Shown: positions 23,401 through 31,457 of the stretch, piece after piece | Position numbering within the stretch: position 1 is the stretch's first letter | How the letters are laid out: every line of letters begins with the position of its first letter | Source: Arctopsyche grandis | Taxonomy: Eukaryota; Arthropoda; Insecta; Trichoptera; Hydropsychidae | Length of the DNA stretch: 64,000 bases | Assembly: GCF_051622035.1 (NCBI RefSeq) | Contig: NC_135366.1 | Span: 2,945,001 to 3,009,000, forward strand | Reading direction: 5' to 3' | Translations under genes and position numbers: made by a program | The notes under the pieces: generated by a model | Database searches by the model: none | The model's input: only the letters and a program-made list of their open reading frames with translations | Told to the model about the DNA's origin: nothing

Positions 23401-26137
23401 TTTTATTCCAACATACATATGTAACTTTGCAGACGCGATACAATACCTTGATCGATTCTGAGCCTAGGCCGACGACTTGCAACCATTGAATGAGAGATGG
23501 AATGTTACGAAGCTCAGTGGGTATGTCCTCTTCTTTGAATTTTGCTTTAGTTACAAGTTGGTGAGAAAATAGTTTGATTAATTTTTCCTGAAAAAAAAAA
23601 AAAAAAAAAAGTTAAAACCAATTAATATATTTAACTAGCTGACTTTATTGAGAATCAGATCAATAGTCAACTGTTCTATAAGAAGTTATGTGAAAACATA
23701 GTTAGTGGAATGAACAACGCAGATTGGCGTCCATGGATCTGAAAAACTTTCTGTATTTTGAGAATGTTCAAAATAAACAAGAATACTACCTGCTAAGCCT
23801 TTCCAGGAAGCATTGAAAAAAATGCATTGAACATGGATCGTGTAATCCGTGTCATTAATTTGTCAACGTTTATAACGACTGGTTTACACCGGAATTTCTG
23901 AATTTATAACCATAGCGGAATTTCCCAATGGAAATCCCTAACTGCAGAGTATTTGAGATTATGGCTAAGAATTTAGATTGTGAGCATATTACATTTTAAC
24001 ACCAATGAAGATGGAACTAGTTTTGGAAAATACATTTATTAATAGACATAGTGATCTAGGGTTTGTTAGGATTAGCTACAATTTTTATACCTGCCTTCTA
24101 AATAATTCTACTTGGAAATGTTGGTGAAATTATCAGCGTTGCAGGCTTTCAACATAAAAGACATCAGCACTCAAAGGGTTAATGGAAACGTGAGTAATGT
24201 TTTGATATTGTCTTTATTTTTTATGCAATATAAAAACAAACATAGTTGCCAAAAATGTATAATATCTATGGGTTGGTTGTATTAGATTAAAATAAATCTA
24301 CTTCAAAATGTTTAATTTTATTCAATTTAAATATTTCAACAAGCATTTATTTTTCTACTATCATAAATTCTTATATAAAGTATTCGATTGTGAGTCTAAT
24401 ATGTAAATAGTGCAAATGATGAAAAAAATGTAACTTGGGAACATGAGAGAGAGTATCTACAGTCTAAGTGAATTTGTGGGTGAACAATGGATACCCTGGA
24501 TTAGGCTAACGGGACTCTGTAAGTTCCCGAACAAAGGATACGCTGGAGTTCTCACAGACCTGGGCGAGTGCATGCGTAAGCAACAGATCGGGGAAGCTGT
24601 TATAAGGAGGTACACACAACAGATTAGATTATTATGGAGTGAGTGGTGGTTCTGTGTGGACCTCTTCCATCGTTGAATAAATGCTGTGAAGCTACTGTGG
24701 CCTCTTATTTGGGACCTGAATCTAACCCTACGCAACAATAATATAAAAACATTGATATTCAAAATGGTTAAAGTTGTGCAAGGGCTGAAAATGGCAATGA
24801 TAAAATAAATAAAAGGAATTAGTATATTAAAGCTTTACTCTCGTTGAACAATTGTAGCTTAGCTTAATATGTTTGCTAAGAAAGGTGATGAAATCAACAT
24901 CAATAATATAAACTACAGATTGTGCAAGCAAATATAAACAATTGCACAAAGATATAATTTGAGATTATACAGAAAGAGGAGGCGGAGACCAGAAAGGATG
25001 AGTATCTCGTGGTCTAAAATTTTAATTAAGTGATTCGGCGAAACTATTCAAATTCTCAGTCTTCAAGATGCAAACCTTCACGATAGTCGCAAATCGTTAA
25101 AACATTAAATCACAAGAAGAATAATAGCAGTTAAGAAGTCATAGAAAATTTTTAATTTTTATTTAAAGGTCATTGTTACATATATAAAATGAATGTGATA
25201 CTGAGATTGGAAATTTCTAGTGATATTTCAAAAACATTTAGTGCACTGCAAACCATCAGGATAAGATTGCATTAAATTACCACACAATTATAAACCGTTC
25301 ATGAACGTATGCATTTTCAACCACTCTTTTTTTACATAATATAATAATGCAATTATAATTTCCAACACTTTCGTGACACGTTCGTACGCATTCGAACACT
25401 TGTGCAGTTTGATTATGTGCATACATATATAGGCCAACGCTTTGACCTGCAGACGGTAAAAAGGTCAAGGGCAAGTTTATTGTGACTGGCCGAAAATTAC
25501 TGTGCAATCGCACGCAATAGTTGAAACGACCTTCGACATCACGGACAAGCGTCCATCATCAGAAGAACCGTCCATTCGGATCGAAGGCCGTGACCTTGAG
25601 AATTTCGAAATTTTACAATCGCGTTATCGATTGTAAAACCATCCCTTCTAAATTGTAAATTTTCAGTGAATGCGGAAAATTTCATACACTTTCGGCCAAA
25701 AAATCTGAAAAATCCAACAGCAGAAACGTTGCATCTTCCGTCTCGCTCTCGCTTTAGGGAAGTGTGTGTTAGAGCGAGACGGGGCTATACAATAACGAAA
25801 TCGAAAGAGAATTTGACATTTGGCGCAGGCAGACAACCCGACGACTGTCGAAGGAGATGGTGGTGGTGGTTGCAGATGTGACAGTTGACGGATGAGCGGA
25901 TGATGCATGCGTGTAATGTGAGATGGGGATTCAAATGGTAACCTCGAGAGTCCTGATCTCGTGCTGCGTGAGCTCCGCGCTGGTGGAGCAGTGCGTGCGT
26001 AGGCCGTCGAGGCGCCCCGCGGAAATGTCGATCATCGACTGCAGCATTTGCACGGACTCGGCGAGGCGGGGGACGCTCGACGCCGACGCCCCCGCGCCCC
26101 CTCCCGCTCCCGCTCCCCCTCCCGCCACCATAGACAT
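14849..26137 (-). CDS. ksr: Kinase suppressor of Ras (KSR) scaffold, complete gene
   Basis: Seventeen minus-strand exons: 26137-25943, 23587-23447, 23360-23222, 23135-22968 (donor uncertain), 22875-22701, 22615-22461, 22387-22210, 21079-20988, 20913-20783, 20081-19883, 19805-19609, 17425-17252, 17172-16987, 16904-16771, 16679-16542, 15210-15081, 15001-14849. The sum is 2,685 nt, about 894 aa, near Drosophila ksr length. KSR binds RAF, MEK and ERK at the membrane and promotes MEK phosphorylation in Ras signalling. Domain order is the CA1 coiled coil and SAM-like region, Pro/Ser-rich linker, an atypical C1 zinc domain and a kinase-like domain. Every junction is GT-AG and in phase. For exon 4, an earlier donor near 23047 also keeps phase and would remove about 26 aa. 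All introns are small except those with transposons. Confidence 0.95.
15265..15441. mobile_element. hAT-type MITE in KSR intron
   Basis: A 177-bp element with ends CAGTGGTTCGTAACC and GGTTAAAAACCACTG and a perfect 8-bp TSD ATCTAGAT (15257-15264, 15442-15449). CAGTGGTT termini and 8-bp TSDs are hAT hallmarks. It is non-coding. Confidence 0.88.
15535..15700 (+). mobile_element. Truncated LTR of the TGTAACGTGG family
   Basis: TGTAACGTGGAAACGTGAGA then GTGGGTGAACAATAGACCC and TTAGGCTAACGG match the 5' part of the LTR at 24429-24737 and, inverted, those at 42618-42952 and 46475-46832. The 3' half is missing here. Confidence 0.7.
15880..16045. repeat. Dispersed repeat, two copies in the window
   Basis: The block around CTGGCCAGACCTTGGATTTA, CGATCGTTTCCTATCAAAG and TTGCCAATTTATCTGATT recurs at 46270-46410 with about 80 percent identity by eye. 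It has no recognisable ends and could be a SINE-like or old element piece. Confidence 0.55.
16046..16541. other. KSR intron, nothing identified
   Basis: Intronic DNA with a short near-duplicate of AAGACTCGTATGCGAGTCC and AAGACTCATATGCGAGACTT (about 16438 and 16485). No gene is seen. Confidence 0.4.
17684..18163 (+). mobile_element. Internally deleted mariner element in KSR intron
   Basis: Ends TTAGGTATTCCCGGAATT and AATTCCGGGACGACCTAA are inverted repeats flanked by TA (17682-17683, 18164-18165), the mariner pattern. Inside, 17890-18027 encodes a mariner N-terminal helix-turn-helix segment. The catalytic DDD domain is missing, so it is a 480-bp deletion derivative. Confidence 0.85.
17890..18027 (+). 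pseudogene. Mariner transposase N-terminal fragment
   Basis: The translated piece contains [19 protein letters not shown] and [10 protein letters not shown], which match the second DNA-binding helix-turn-helix of mariner transposases (WFkkFrsGdfsLeDepRsGR). The first helices before KCHRWF appear shortened, the frame stops at 18027, and no catalytic domain follows. It lies antisense to KSR within its intron. Confidence 0.85.
18186..18935. mobile_element. piggyBac-like MITE in KSR intron
   Basis: TTAA at 18182-18185 and 18936-18939. Ends are CCCTTTGCTGCTACAATG and TTTAGCATTCAAAGGG. It has a nested half-foldback repeat at 18280-18770 and no transposase frame. It is closer to the element at 7265 than to the one at 2941. 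Confidence 0.78.
18280..18770. repeat. Right half of the 4300-5166 foldback
   Basis: The sequence from TAGCTTGCAATTTTACCG to GTCGAACAGTGTAAT is nearly identical to 4680-5166. The left arm is absent. It is nested in the piggyBac-like MITE. Confidence 0.82.
18940..19608. other. KSR intron, nothing identified
   Basis: AT-rich intron DNA up to the exon-11 donor. No coding similarity or repeat ends recognised. Confidence 0.4.
19609..20913 (-). CDS. ksr: KSR exons 9-11: Ser/Thr/Pro-rich linker
   Basis: Exons 20913-20783, 20081-19883 and 19805-19609. The sequence is low complexity with polySer runs, [12 protein letters not shown] repeats and clusters of acidic Ser ([14 protein letters not shown]). 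This is the expected disordered region between C1 and kinase domain where ERK docking and feedback phosphorylation occur in relatives. An exact FxFP ERK-docking motif is not seen; the nearest sequence is FNFP at the end of exon 10. Confidence 0.9.
20121..20692. mobile_element. TIR MITE in KSR intron
   Basis: GTTACAATTGAAGTGTATC and CAGTTGTAATATAT at the left reappear inverted at the right (AATACACTTCGACTGTAAC). The unit CAGTTGTAATATATT is repeated several times internally. It is non-coding. A clear TSD could not be settled. Confidence 0.6.
20988..22387 (-). CDS. ksr: KSR exons 7-8: C1 zinc-binding domain
   Basis: Exons 22387-22210 and 21079-20988 join across a split Arg codon to give [32 protein letters not shown] and PSCGL. 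That is the full His/Cys pattern of a C1 domain (two zinc ions). In KSR this domain is an atypical C1 that helps membrane recruitment rather than classical phorbol ester response. The intervening intron carries a nested repeat complex. Confidence 0.93.
21156..22022. mobile_element. TIR element with nested RT remnant in KSR intron
   Basis: AATTGGGTGCTACTTCAG and TATGCGGTCTACCT (21158-21190) are inverted at 21990-22025 (AGGTAGACCGCATACT, AAAGTAGCACC). A second pair of inverted repeats lies inside (GGCCAACCTTAACTTAACC at about 21369 and its inverse at about 21837-21856). Within that is a minus-strand non-LTR retrotransposon tail. There are three levels of nesting inside one KSR intron. Confidence 0.72.
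21498..21830 (-). pseudogene. Non-LTR retrotransposon RT C-terminal remnant
   Basis: The minus-strand frame encodes [18 protein letters not shown] then [19 protein letters not shown], the conserved C-terminal block of Jockey/CR1-type reverse transcriptases (YNsLPesiR), ending at TAA. A (TAAA)n-like tail follows at about 21500. A diverged copy of the same block is at 59420-59600. It is strongly 5' truncated. Confidence 0.8.
22461..23587 (-). CDS. ksr: KSR exons 2-6: rest of CA1 and Pro/Ser linker
   Basis: Exon 2 (23587-23447; [16 protein letters not shown]) and exon 3 (23360-23222; [20 protein letters not shown]) complete the N-terminal helical region that pairs with BRAF in other species. 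Exons 4-6 encode a linker with [11 protein letters not shown] and [10 protein letters not shown] motifs rich in Ser/Thr-Pro sites, which are likely phosphorylation or 14-3-3 regulatory sequence. Confidence 0.88.
23720..24178. mobile_element. Degenerate piggyBac-like MITE in KSR intron 1
   Basis: The right end GCACTCAAAGGGTTAA is intact, and the body matches the element at 2941-3907 (CTAAGCCTTTCCAGG, GGTTTACACCGGAATTTC). The left end has decayed. Confidence 0.7.
24429..24737 (+). mobile_element. Solo LTR, TGTAACTTGG family
   Basis: A 309-bp unit beginning TGTAACTTGGGAAC and ending CCTACGCAACA (TG to CA). It contains AATAAA (24674), consistent with LTR structure. Flanking tetramers are AAAA and ATAA, so the TSD is imperfect. 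Other copies are at 15535, 42618 and 46475. Confidence 0.72.
24738..25942. other. KSR intron 1, nothing identified
   Basis: No element ends or coding similarity seen. The part nearest exon 1 (25740-25940) becomes GC-richer. Antisense frames across this part and exon 1 are shadows. Confidence 0.4.
25943..26137 (-). CDS. ksr: KSR exon 1: start and CA1 coiled-coil segment
   Basis: ATG at 26137 begins [14 protein letters not shown], a Gly/Ala-rich leader, followed by [18 protein letters not shown] and the hallmark CA1 block [11 protein letters not shown]. This ends exactly at a GT donor in phase 0. ELTQ.EIRTLE is found in KSR proteins from worm to human. A second in-frame ATG lies two codons later. 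Confidence 0.92.
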
Positions 26138-26552
26138 GTCGCTCGGCCGCCTCACCGCAACGCACCGCACCGCACCGCACCGGACAGCCTCACCGCACCC
26201 CCATTTCGCGACCGCAATTTCGCCGCGCGCTACTGGCCGTTCGCCGCTCGCCGCACTCAAACCCAGACTCGCTCTTCTGCCACCCCGCCTCACCCCCTCG
26301 CCCTCGCCCTCTCCCGCACTGCTGCCAACGTCGCCGATGCGCACACCATTGATCCACACTCTATATACGCGTTCACAAATCTCGATTCGACTATTCCATC
26401 GATGCTCTCGCTTTAGAAATCCCTTCTTCGTTTTTCTATTCTTTTCGAAATGTTCTCGATCAGTTTTATAGGGCGGGTTAAAGGTTTGGACCGTTTCCCG
26501 GCCTATGGAAATTCAGTTGAATTTTGAAGAGGATCTTTATTACTCGATTAAA
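26138..26552 (-). promoter_or_regulatory. KSR 5' UTR and promoter region, GC-rich
   Basis: The 300 bp upstream of the KSR start are GC- and CpG-rich (CGCACCGCACCG, CCCTCGCCCTC) in an otherwise AT-rich window, which marks a likely promoter and 5' UTR. The exact transcription start is not visible. Long open frames here on both strands follow from base composition. Confidence 0.5.
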
Positions 26553-26556
26553 GGTC

Positions 26557-27059
26557 TGTAGGCGGGGTAGGATGTGTTGACCGTATCCCAGCCTAACGAA
26601 ACACTGTTGTGCTTGTTTTAATAAAGTTTTATTGTTTGCCTAAATATGGTGGTACAAAGATATTAGAATATTTGGGCAAAAGTATGTCGTTCAGCGGTCT
26701 CTGGATATGGTAGAGTGTCGCTGGCTCGGCATTCGGCTATGTTCAGAAGGTCTCTGGATGCGGCAGTGTGTTGCTGGCTCGTTGTTCGGCTATGTTCAGA
26801 AGGTCTCTGGTCTGCTGCTGTGTGTCGACGCTTGCTGCTGTGGGTCGACTGGCGTTGTTTGGGTTGTACCTCCTTTTATAGTGTTTCTGGTTGCTGGCTG
26901 TTGTTGATGCGTGTTTTTGTCGATGGGGTAGACTTTTCTGGAACGATTGGCACCGTTCCGCTCGATGTAGTTTAATGGCTGCAGGTGTGCTTCGACTGGT
27001 TTTGGGAATGTATTCTGCGTCGCAGTAAATGTTTTGATGAATGTGACGAGATTCCCACA
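26557..27059 (-). mobile_element. Solo LTR (minus) inside Harbinger terminus
   Basis: A 503-bp LTR (TGTAGGCGGGGTAGG to GATTCCCACA) flanked by TSD GGTC (26553-26556 and 27060-27063). It is homologous to the LTR at 8394-10367 over most of its length. Removing it restores GGTCTGTTCATA, the terminal repeat of the Harbinger remnant. Confidence 0.85.
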
Positions 27060-27388
27060 GGTCTGTTCATATCTAGTCGGCACGAACCGACTTCAGCAGG
27101 TATCCGGCCGTACGAAGAGTATTCTTTGGTACATTTTGTATGGGTATGTTCATTTCAACCGTCACGTTTACGCCACGGCAGGCTTACAGCAGTACCCGAC
27201 ATTTCCTGTTCATACCTTACAACAACATCCGTCAACGTATCGTATCCGTCTTTTGGGCCATCGTGGAGATATACACGCGAATTACGTGCCATGAGTCTGC
27301 CGCTTTGCTGTTTTGGACCAATTATCGATAGTGACAGTTGACAGCTGTTCAATCTTTCGACATGGTTTTGGCGCTGACAATGACTTTT

Positions 27389-27745
27389 TTACAATGCTTC
27401 CTTAAATTTTGTAGATTTTTTGGTGATTTGTGTTTTTATTTTATCCAGTATTGTTTCAAATTGGTATCGGTTCATACGGAAATATTTAAAAAAAATTTGT
27501 CCATCATCCACAAGCTCCTTATACAGTGTCCAAAACTCTCTTTCGGTTTTTCTATTTATTAACATGGGATGCACATCAAAACGCCTCCGTGCTTTTTTAT
27601 TGCCTTCTTGAGCTTCTCCTTCCAACAACAGCGCGATTATACATAATTTTTCGTTCGATAAACGTCGAAACATTTTTGCTGTCTTGTATTCTGACGCGTA
27701 GCTACGAATGCATGTGTATGCATTCATATTGTAAGTACTCGACAA
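27389..27745 (-). pseudogene. Harbinger-type nuclease fragment (HARBI1-like)
   Basis: A frame of up to 118 aa with FWTLYKELVDDGQIFFKYF then FRMNRYQFETILDKI, matching the region just before the DDE nuclease domain of PIF/Harbinger transposases (typical FRMs..tFd.LL). It stops where REAI and the catalytic domain should begin. The first residues before MFRRLSNEKL are unreliable. Non-functional. Confidence 0.7.
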
Positions 27746-27966
27746 TACAACGTAAGCAATATTGCGCCGTATCGTCTTGGCCTGTAATGTATAAGTAAGC
27801 CGATTTTGCCTTGCACTCGACCAAAGTGCTGTATACGTGACGTGACCACGACGTGTAGATAGATATGAATAGAAATGTAATAAAATTACATATTTGAAAC
27901 GGAGTCGTGCAATGCTGAAGCCGTGCAGTGCTGTTAAGTATGAACAGACCTTAATACAGGTGTATT

Positions 27967-28352
27967 TGTATGTACAGCAAAGTAGGTAGGGAAGCTGAAG
28001 CTCACTGATATCTGGGGACGATGCGTTGGTTTATAAAGGTGTTGCTTGAGCAACGTGTAGCTGGGCTGGTGAGATCACGTTCTGGAAGATTCCAACGGGG
28101 TCGAGATCTTCCTTTGTGTTCTATGTTTGATGCGAAGTTACGTAGCTCCTTGGGATTTCCCGTGTACTCGTGATTGCATATCTGGAGCGAGTCGAATCGC
28201 CTTTATGGGTAAGCTGGACGAACTATTTCGGCCAAGGCTGACTTTCGTGTACGAGAACAGGACGCAATGATGTCATTTGTAAACATTAAGTTCGATGAGG
28301 GAAATATCATCGACCTAGATTCGTATGGTACAAGTCGTGCTATATCCCTACA
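27967..28352 (-). mobile_element. LTR-like element (minus), TGTAGGGATATAGCACG family
   Basis: Read on the minus strand it begins TGTAGGGATATAGCACGACT, matching the LTR at 58842 (TGTAGGAATATAGCACGACT), and ends near GTACATACA. About 386 bp. The TSD is not convincing. A third relative is at 41251-41622. Confidence 0.65.
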
Positions 28353-28439
28353 GTTTATTTCGTCGCTTGTTTAATTTATGTCACTGCAAAACATATGTAT
28401 AGTTCGGGTGAACGTCACCGCAACGAATGTTAAAAAATC

Positions 28440-28810
28440 GTAAATGTTCGTTTACCATGCATATGTACATATGAAAAACGGTTAGTATATATATATATAT
28501 ATATATCAGTAGCGTGCGGTAAAACTCTCTCTCTCCCCCGTCGTACATCCTCACTTAATTTGCGCGAGCAGGATACAAGAGGAACAGGCTTTTCCTTCCG
28601 TATCCTGCGCGCGCACATTAAACAAGGCTGTATGAAAAAAAGAGAGATAGTTTCACCGCATGCCACTGATGTATATTATATAAACATAGTACCGTTTACC
28701 ATGCACCCTTTTTTATCTTTCGATTTTCGATCTTTGTCTTCCGATATTTGCTTTTTTTTACAAACCTCCTTTACATTTCACTTATTCGATCTTTTGACTT
28801 TCGGTTCCGT
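28440..28810. repeat. Dispersed repeat with CGCGAGCAGGATACAA core
   Basis: It is homologous to 36049-36447 across nearly its whole length and to the core at 7106-7255. It includes a short (TA)n tract and CTCTCTCTCTCCCCC. Non-coding. Confidence 0.7.
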
Positions 28811-29569
28811 GAGGTAGACCCCTCTAGTTCTTCATTGCTCATATATATGTATGAGAAACGCTACAAAAAGCGATCTAATCTAAAGTTACTACGGCAGAGC
28901 CGCACCAGAATAGTGGTAATTGGATTATTAATTACACTGCGATCGCCCAAAATTAGTTTTACTCAAATCCAATATAACTGATACGAAATATCTATTCGAT
29001 AAAATATTCAAAATAAAGCTGGATGATGCGTTTACATACATGCAAATATGGAAAAGAAAACTACGCGCCACTGAGCGACTCATAAACTATATATAGATAA
29101 TCTAACCGCACAATCGAAAAAGTCAAACAAACCGACGATAATTTAATGTAAACAAAGAAAAACGTCTAACTTCCTCTGCAATAGCATATTATATGTAAAC
29201 ACGGGGCTTTTTATTGAAAAAAGGGGCCAAAACTCACTTCTTGTCAAGTTTTTTATTGGAAAAGATTATATTTAAATTATATTATATAGAATATTCGTTT
29301 GAAACATAAAAAAATGCTGAAACAAAAAGGTGCCGGAGCACCGTTCCACCGCGTTACATGGAAAAAAAGCCCTGTGTAAACATATAGAAAAATCTACGCT
29401 CACGCAACACTGAGTCATCACTCGAATGAAACGGTCCGGTGATTATTCCGCCCAAAGCGATCTCGCACGCGTCACTAAAATCTCGATCATGGAACATCTG
29501 GTACCCGAAAATTCTATCCATCGAGAATTACACACGCGAATTATCATACCAATGAGAACTCGAGTTTCA
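28811..29569. other. Intergenic, nothing identified
   Basis: No coding similarity or element termini recognised. Confidence 0.4.
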
Positions 29570-30690
29570 AATTTTTATTTTATTTCATAGAACATACATA
29601 TACACTCGCCTTAGAGATCGCCCCAAAGCGATGAGTGCACTTTAAGCAGATAAATACATTCAATCAATCAATACAACACATAAGCATTTTATACAAACAT
29701 CCACAGTGACATCTATGGAGAAATTTAGTACAGTAATAATAATTGCCTGCAATGATCTATAAACCTCGTATTTAATTTATTTATTTTCATACAATTTCGC
29801 CATAGAGACTTTACAGATTAGCTCCATTCGTCACTATAGCTACACAAAATGAAAATTATAAAACATAAAACAAATATAAAATATAAAACAAATATAAATT
29901 TTCAAAAATATAAAATATAACATAATGGTTAGTAAAATATTTTCGTTTCATTTGTGTATTGTGTGAATTGCGTTCTCGTATTTGATATATGTATAGGAAG
30001 TCCGCTGGGTAGTAGGGAGGATTGCAGGAGAGAGAGACAAGTAAAAGCGATCTCAATTCAATCTTATACGTTTATTTGAGAACAATTGGTACTCGATGCG
30101 CGTACGCACCCGGTCGCGTCAAGGCGCGACTCTACTGTCGCTCCCGGACAAGGTTCGGGAGTACCAACCTTAACATTAATACATATTTATTTATTTATTT
30201 AACATATTAGCCATAGTGACATTACAGAGATCTCCAACGCGTCGCTGTGGCCGGTCATTCAGTAATAATAACATGATAACAGTAATAATAGCTTATAATA
30301 ATAACAATATTAACACAACATCATTAAAATCATAAAATCATAAAAAAAAAGAAAAAACATAGATAAAGTAATAACAATCATTAATATTTATAATAGGCAA
30401 AATCAACCACTGGCATTCCTCAATAACCACTCAACCAGATTAGTATATTTTATATTGAAGAGGTCAATTTCACCAGAAATCCTGTTAAGCAGATATATCG
30501 CTCTAGATATAGGAGCCGTTGACAACATATTTGTGCGAGCCACAGGAGGAACAAACAAATCACGATTTCTCAAGTCCCTGAATTTACAAGGTGCATTAAA
30601 CCTAAATTCCTTTAGAACCTGAGGATTGTGTATTATCCCATTCAACAGCTTAAAAAAGTGTCTTCCCAGTAACATATTCATATGGTATAT
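29570..30690 (-). mobile_element. Cluster of truncated non-LTR retrotransposon 3' ends
   Basis: Three minus-oriented tails lie in series: near 29575, near 29773 (ATTTATTTATTTTCATACAA) and near 30182 (TATTTATTTATTTATTTAAC). The last belongs to the RT remnant at 30403-30681. Each is a 5'-truncated insertion ending in an (AAAT)-type tail. Confidence 0.65.
30403..30681 (-). pseudogene. RT C-terminal remnant, same family as 37621
   Basis: The fragment reads GRHFFKLLNGIIH, FRFNAPCKFRDLRNRD, then VPPVARTNMLSTAPISRAI and YLLNRISGEIDLFNIK. It aligns with the end of the fragment at 37621-38409 (VPPARTVLFRMAPIPRAI, RLLNEI), which identifies it as the C-terminus of a non-LTR reverse transcriptase. 5' truncated. 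Confidence 0.75.
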
Positions 30691-30699
30691 GTGTATAAT

Positions 30700-31457
30700 A
30701 CCAACTGTTCGGCATGAGCCACATCATTATACATAATTATAATCATTTTATATTAATATCCTACATATGTAGTTCGAAATTTTCGGATAGTTATTTTATT
30801 TTAAATGAAAAATTCGATAGCTTGATTTACTATAGTTTTATTTTCAAATTAATAAAAGACTATAAAAGAAATTCGACGAATCAACTCGGGCTCAGTGATT
30901 AGCAATATTATCGATTGAACATGAAGAAGCCTCTAAAATGTCTTTGTAAGATGTGATTACAGAATTTGTGACTTTGAAGGCGAGTAAAAGAACATTTAAA
31001 TTATGTAAGCTAATTATCAATTTAATTTTAATAAAGTAAAAATACTAAAAGGGGGGCCTTTTCCTATAATTTGCATGCGGGCCCAATTTTTTTAGTTACT
31101 CCACTGCTCGAAGCCAAGACTGCGTGCCGTGCCGTTCATCTCTATGTGTCACAAACCAAGGTCTGGCCAGCTGGACTCTAATAAGAATCAAACCCGTGAC
31201 ACTCTCAACCCGGTTATAGATATCCCGTATTTTTGTGGCAACGATTGTCGTGTGCGCGATCGCAATGTGCCTAGGAATCCATTTACCGAACGACAGGATT
31301 CAAAGGAGCGGGCGGATCGGGCATACCCCAACATGCCAACCAAAATGATCGAAGTCGCTCAGTAGCGGTTGATCCGCGACGCTAGTTGGAGGTGTTCGGA
31401 GGCACGCGAGTGTCGTCGAGCGTCGGGCGTCGAGCGTCGAGCTTCGGGCATGTTATC
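30700..31457. other. 5' flank of the Ig/FN3 gene
   Basis: AT-rich up to about 31080, then mixed and GC-richer from 31370 (GTCGAGCGTCGGGCGTCGAG), which is probably the promoter and 5' UTR of the gene starting at 31458. Confidence 0.45.

Larger units (their letters stand above)
26553..27950 (-). mobile_element. PIF/Harbinger-like element, interrupted by a solo LTR
   Basis: The terminal repeat GGTCTGTTCATA (rejoined across the LTR) is inverted at 27939-27950 (TATGAACAGACC). The right flank begins TTA and TTA also precedes the left end, in line with the 3-bp TWA duplications of this superfamily. A transposase-like fragment lies at 27389-27745 on the minus strand. Confidence 0.68.

Noticed and set aside
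25785-26471. Long GC-rich open frames on both strands near KSR exon 1
   Set aside because: Only the minus-strand part 26137-25943 has KSR similarity; the rest is composition and antisense shadow.
30056-30180. Possible tRNA or SINE in the GC-richer segment
   Set aside because: No cloverleaf or A/B box pair could be drawn.
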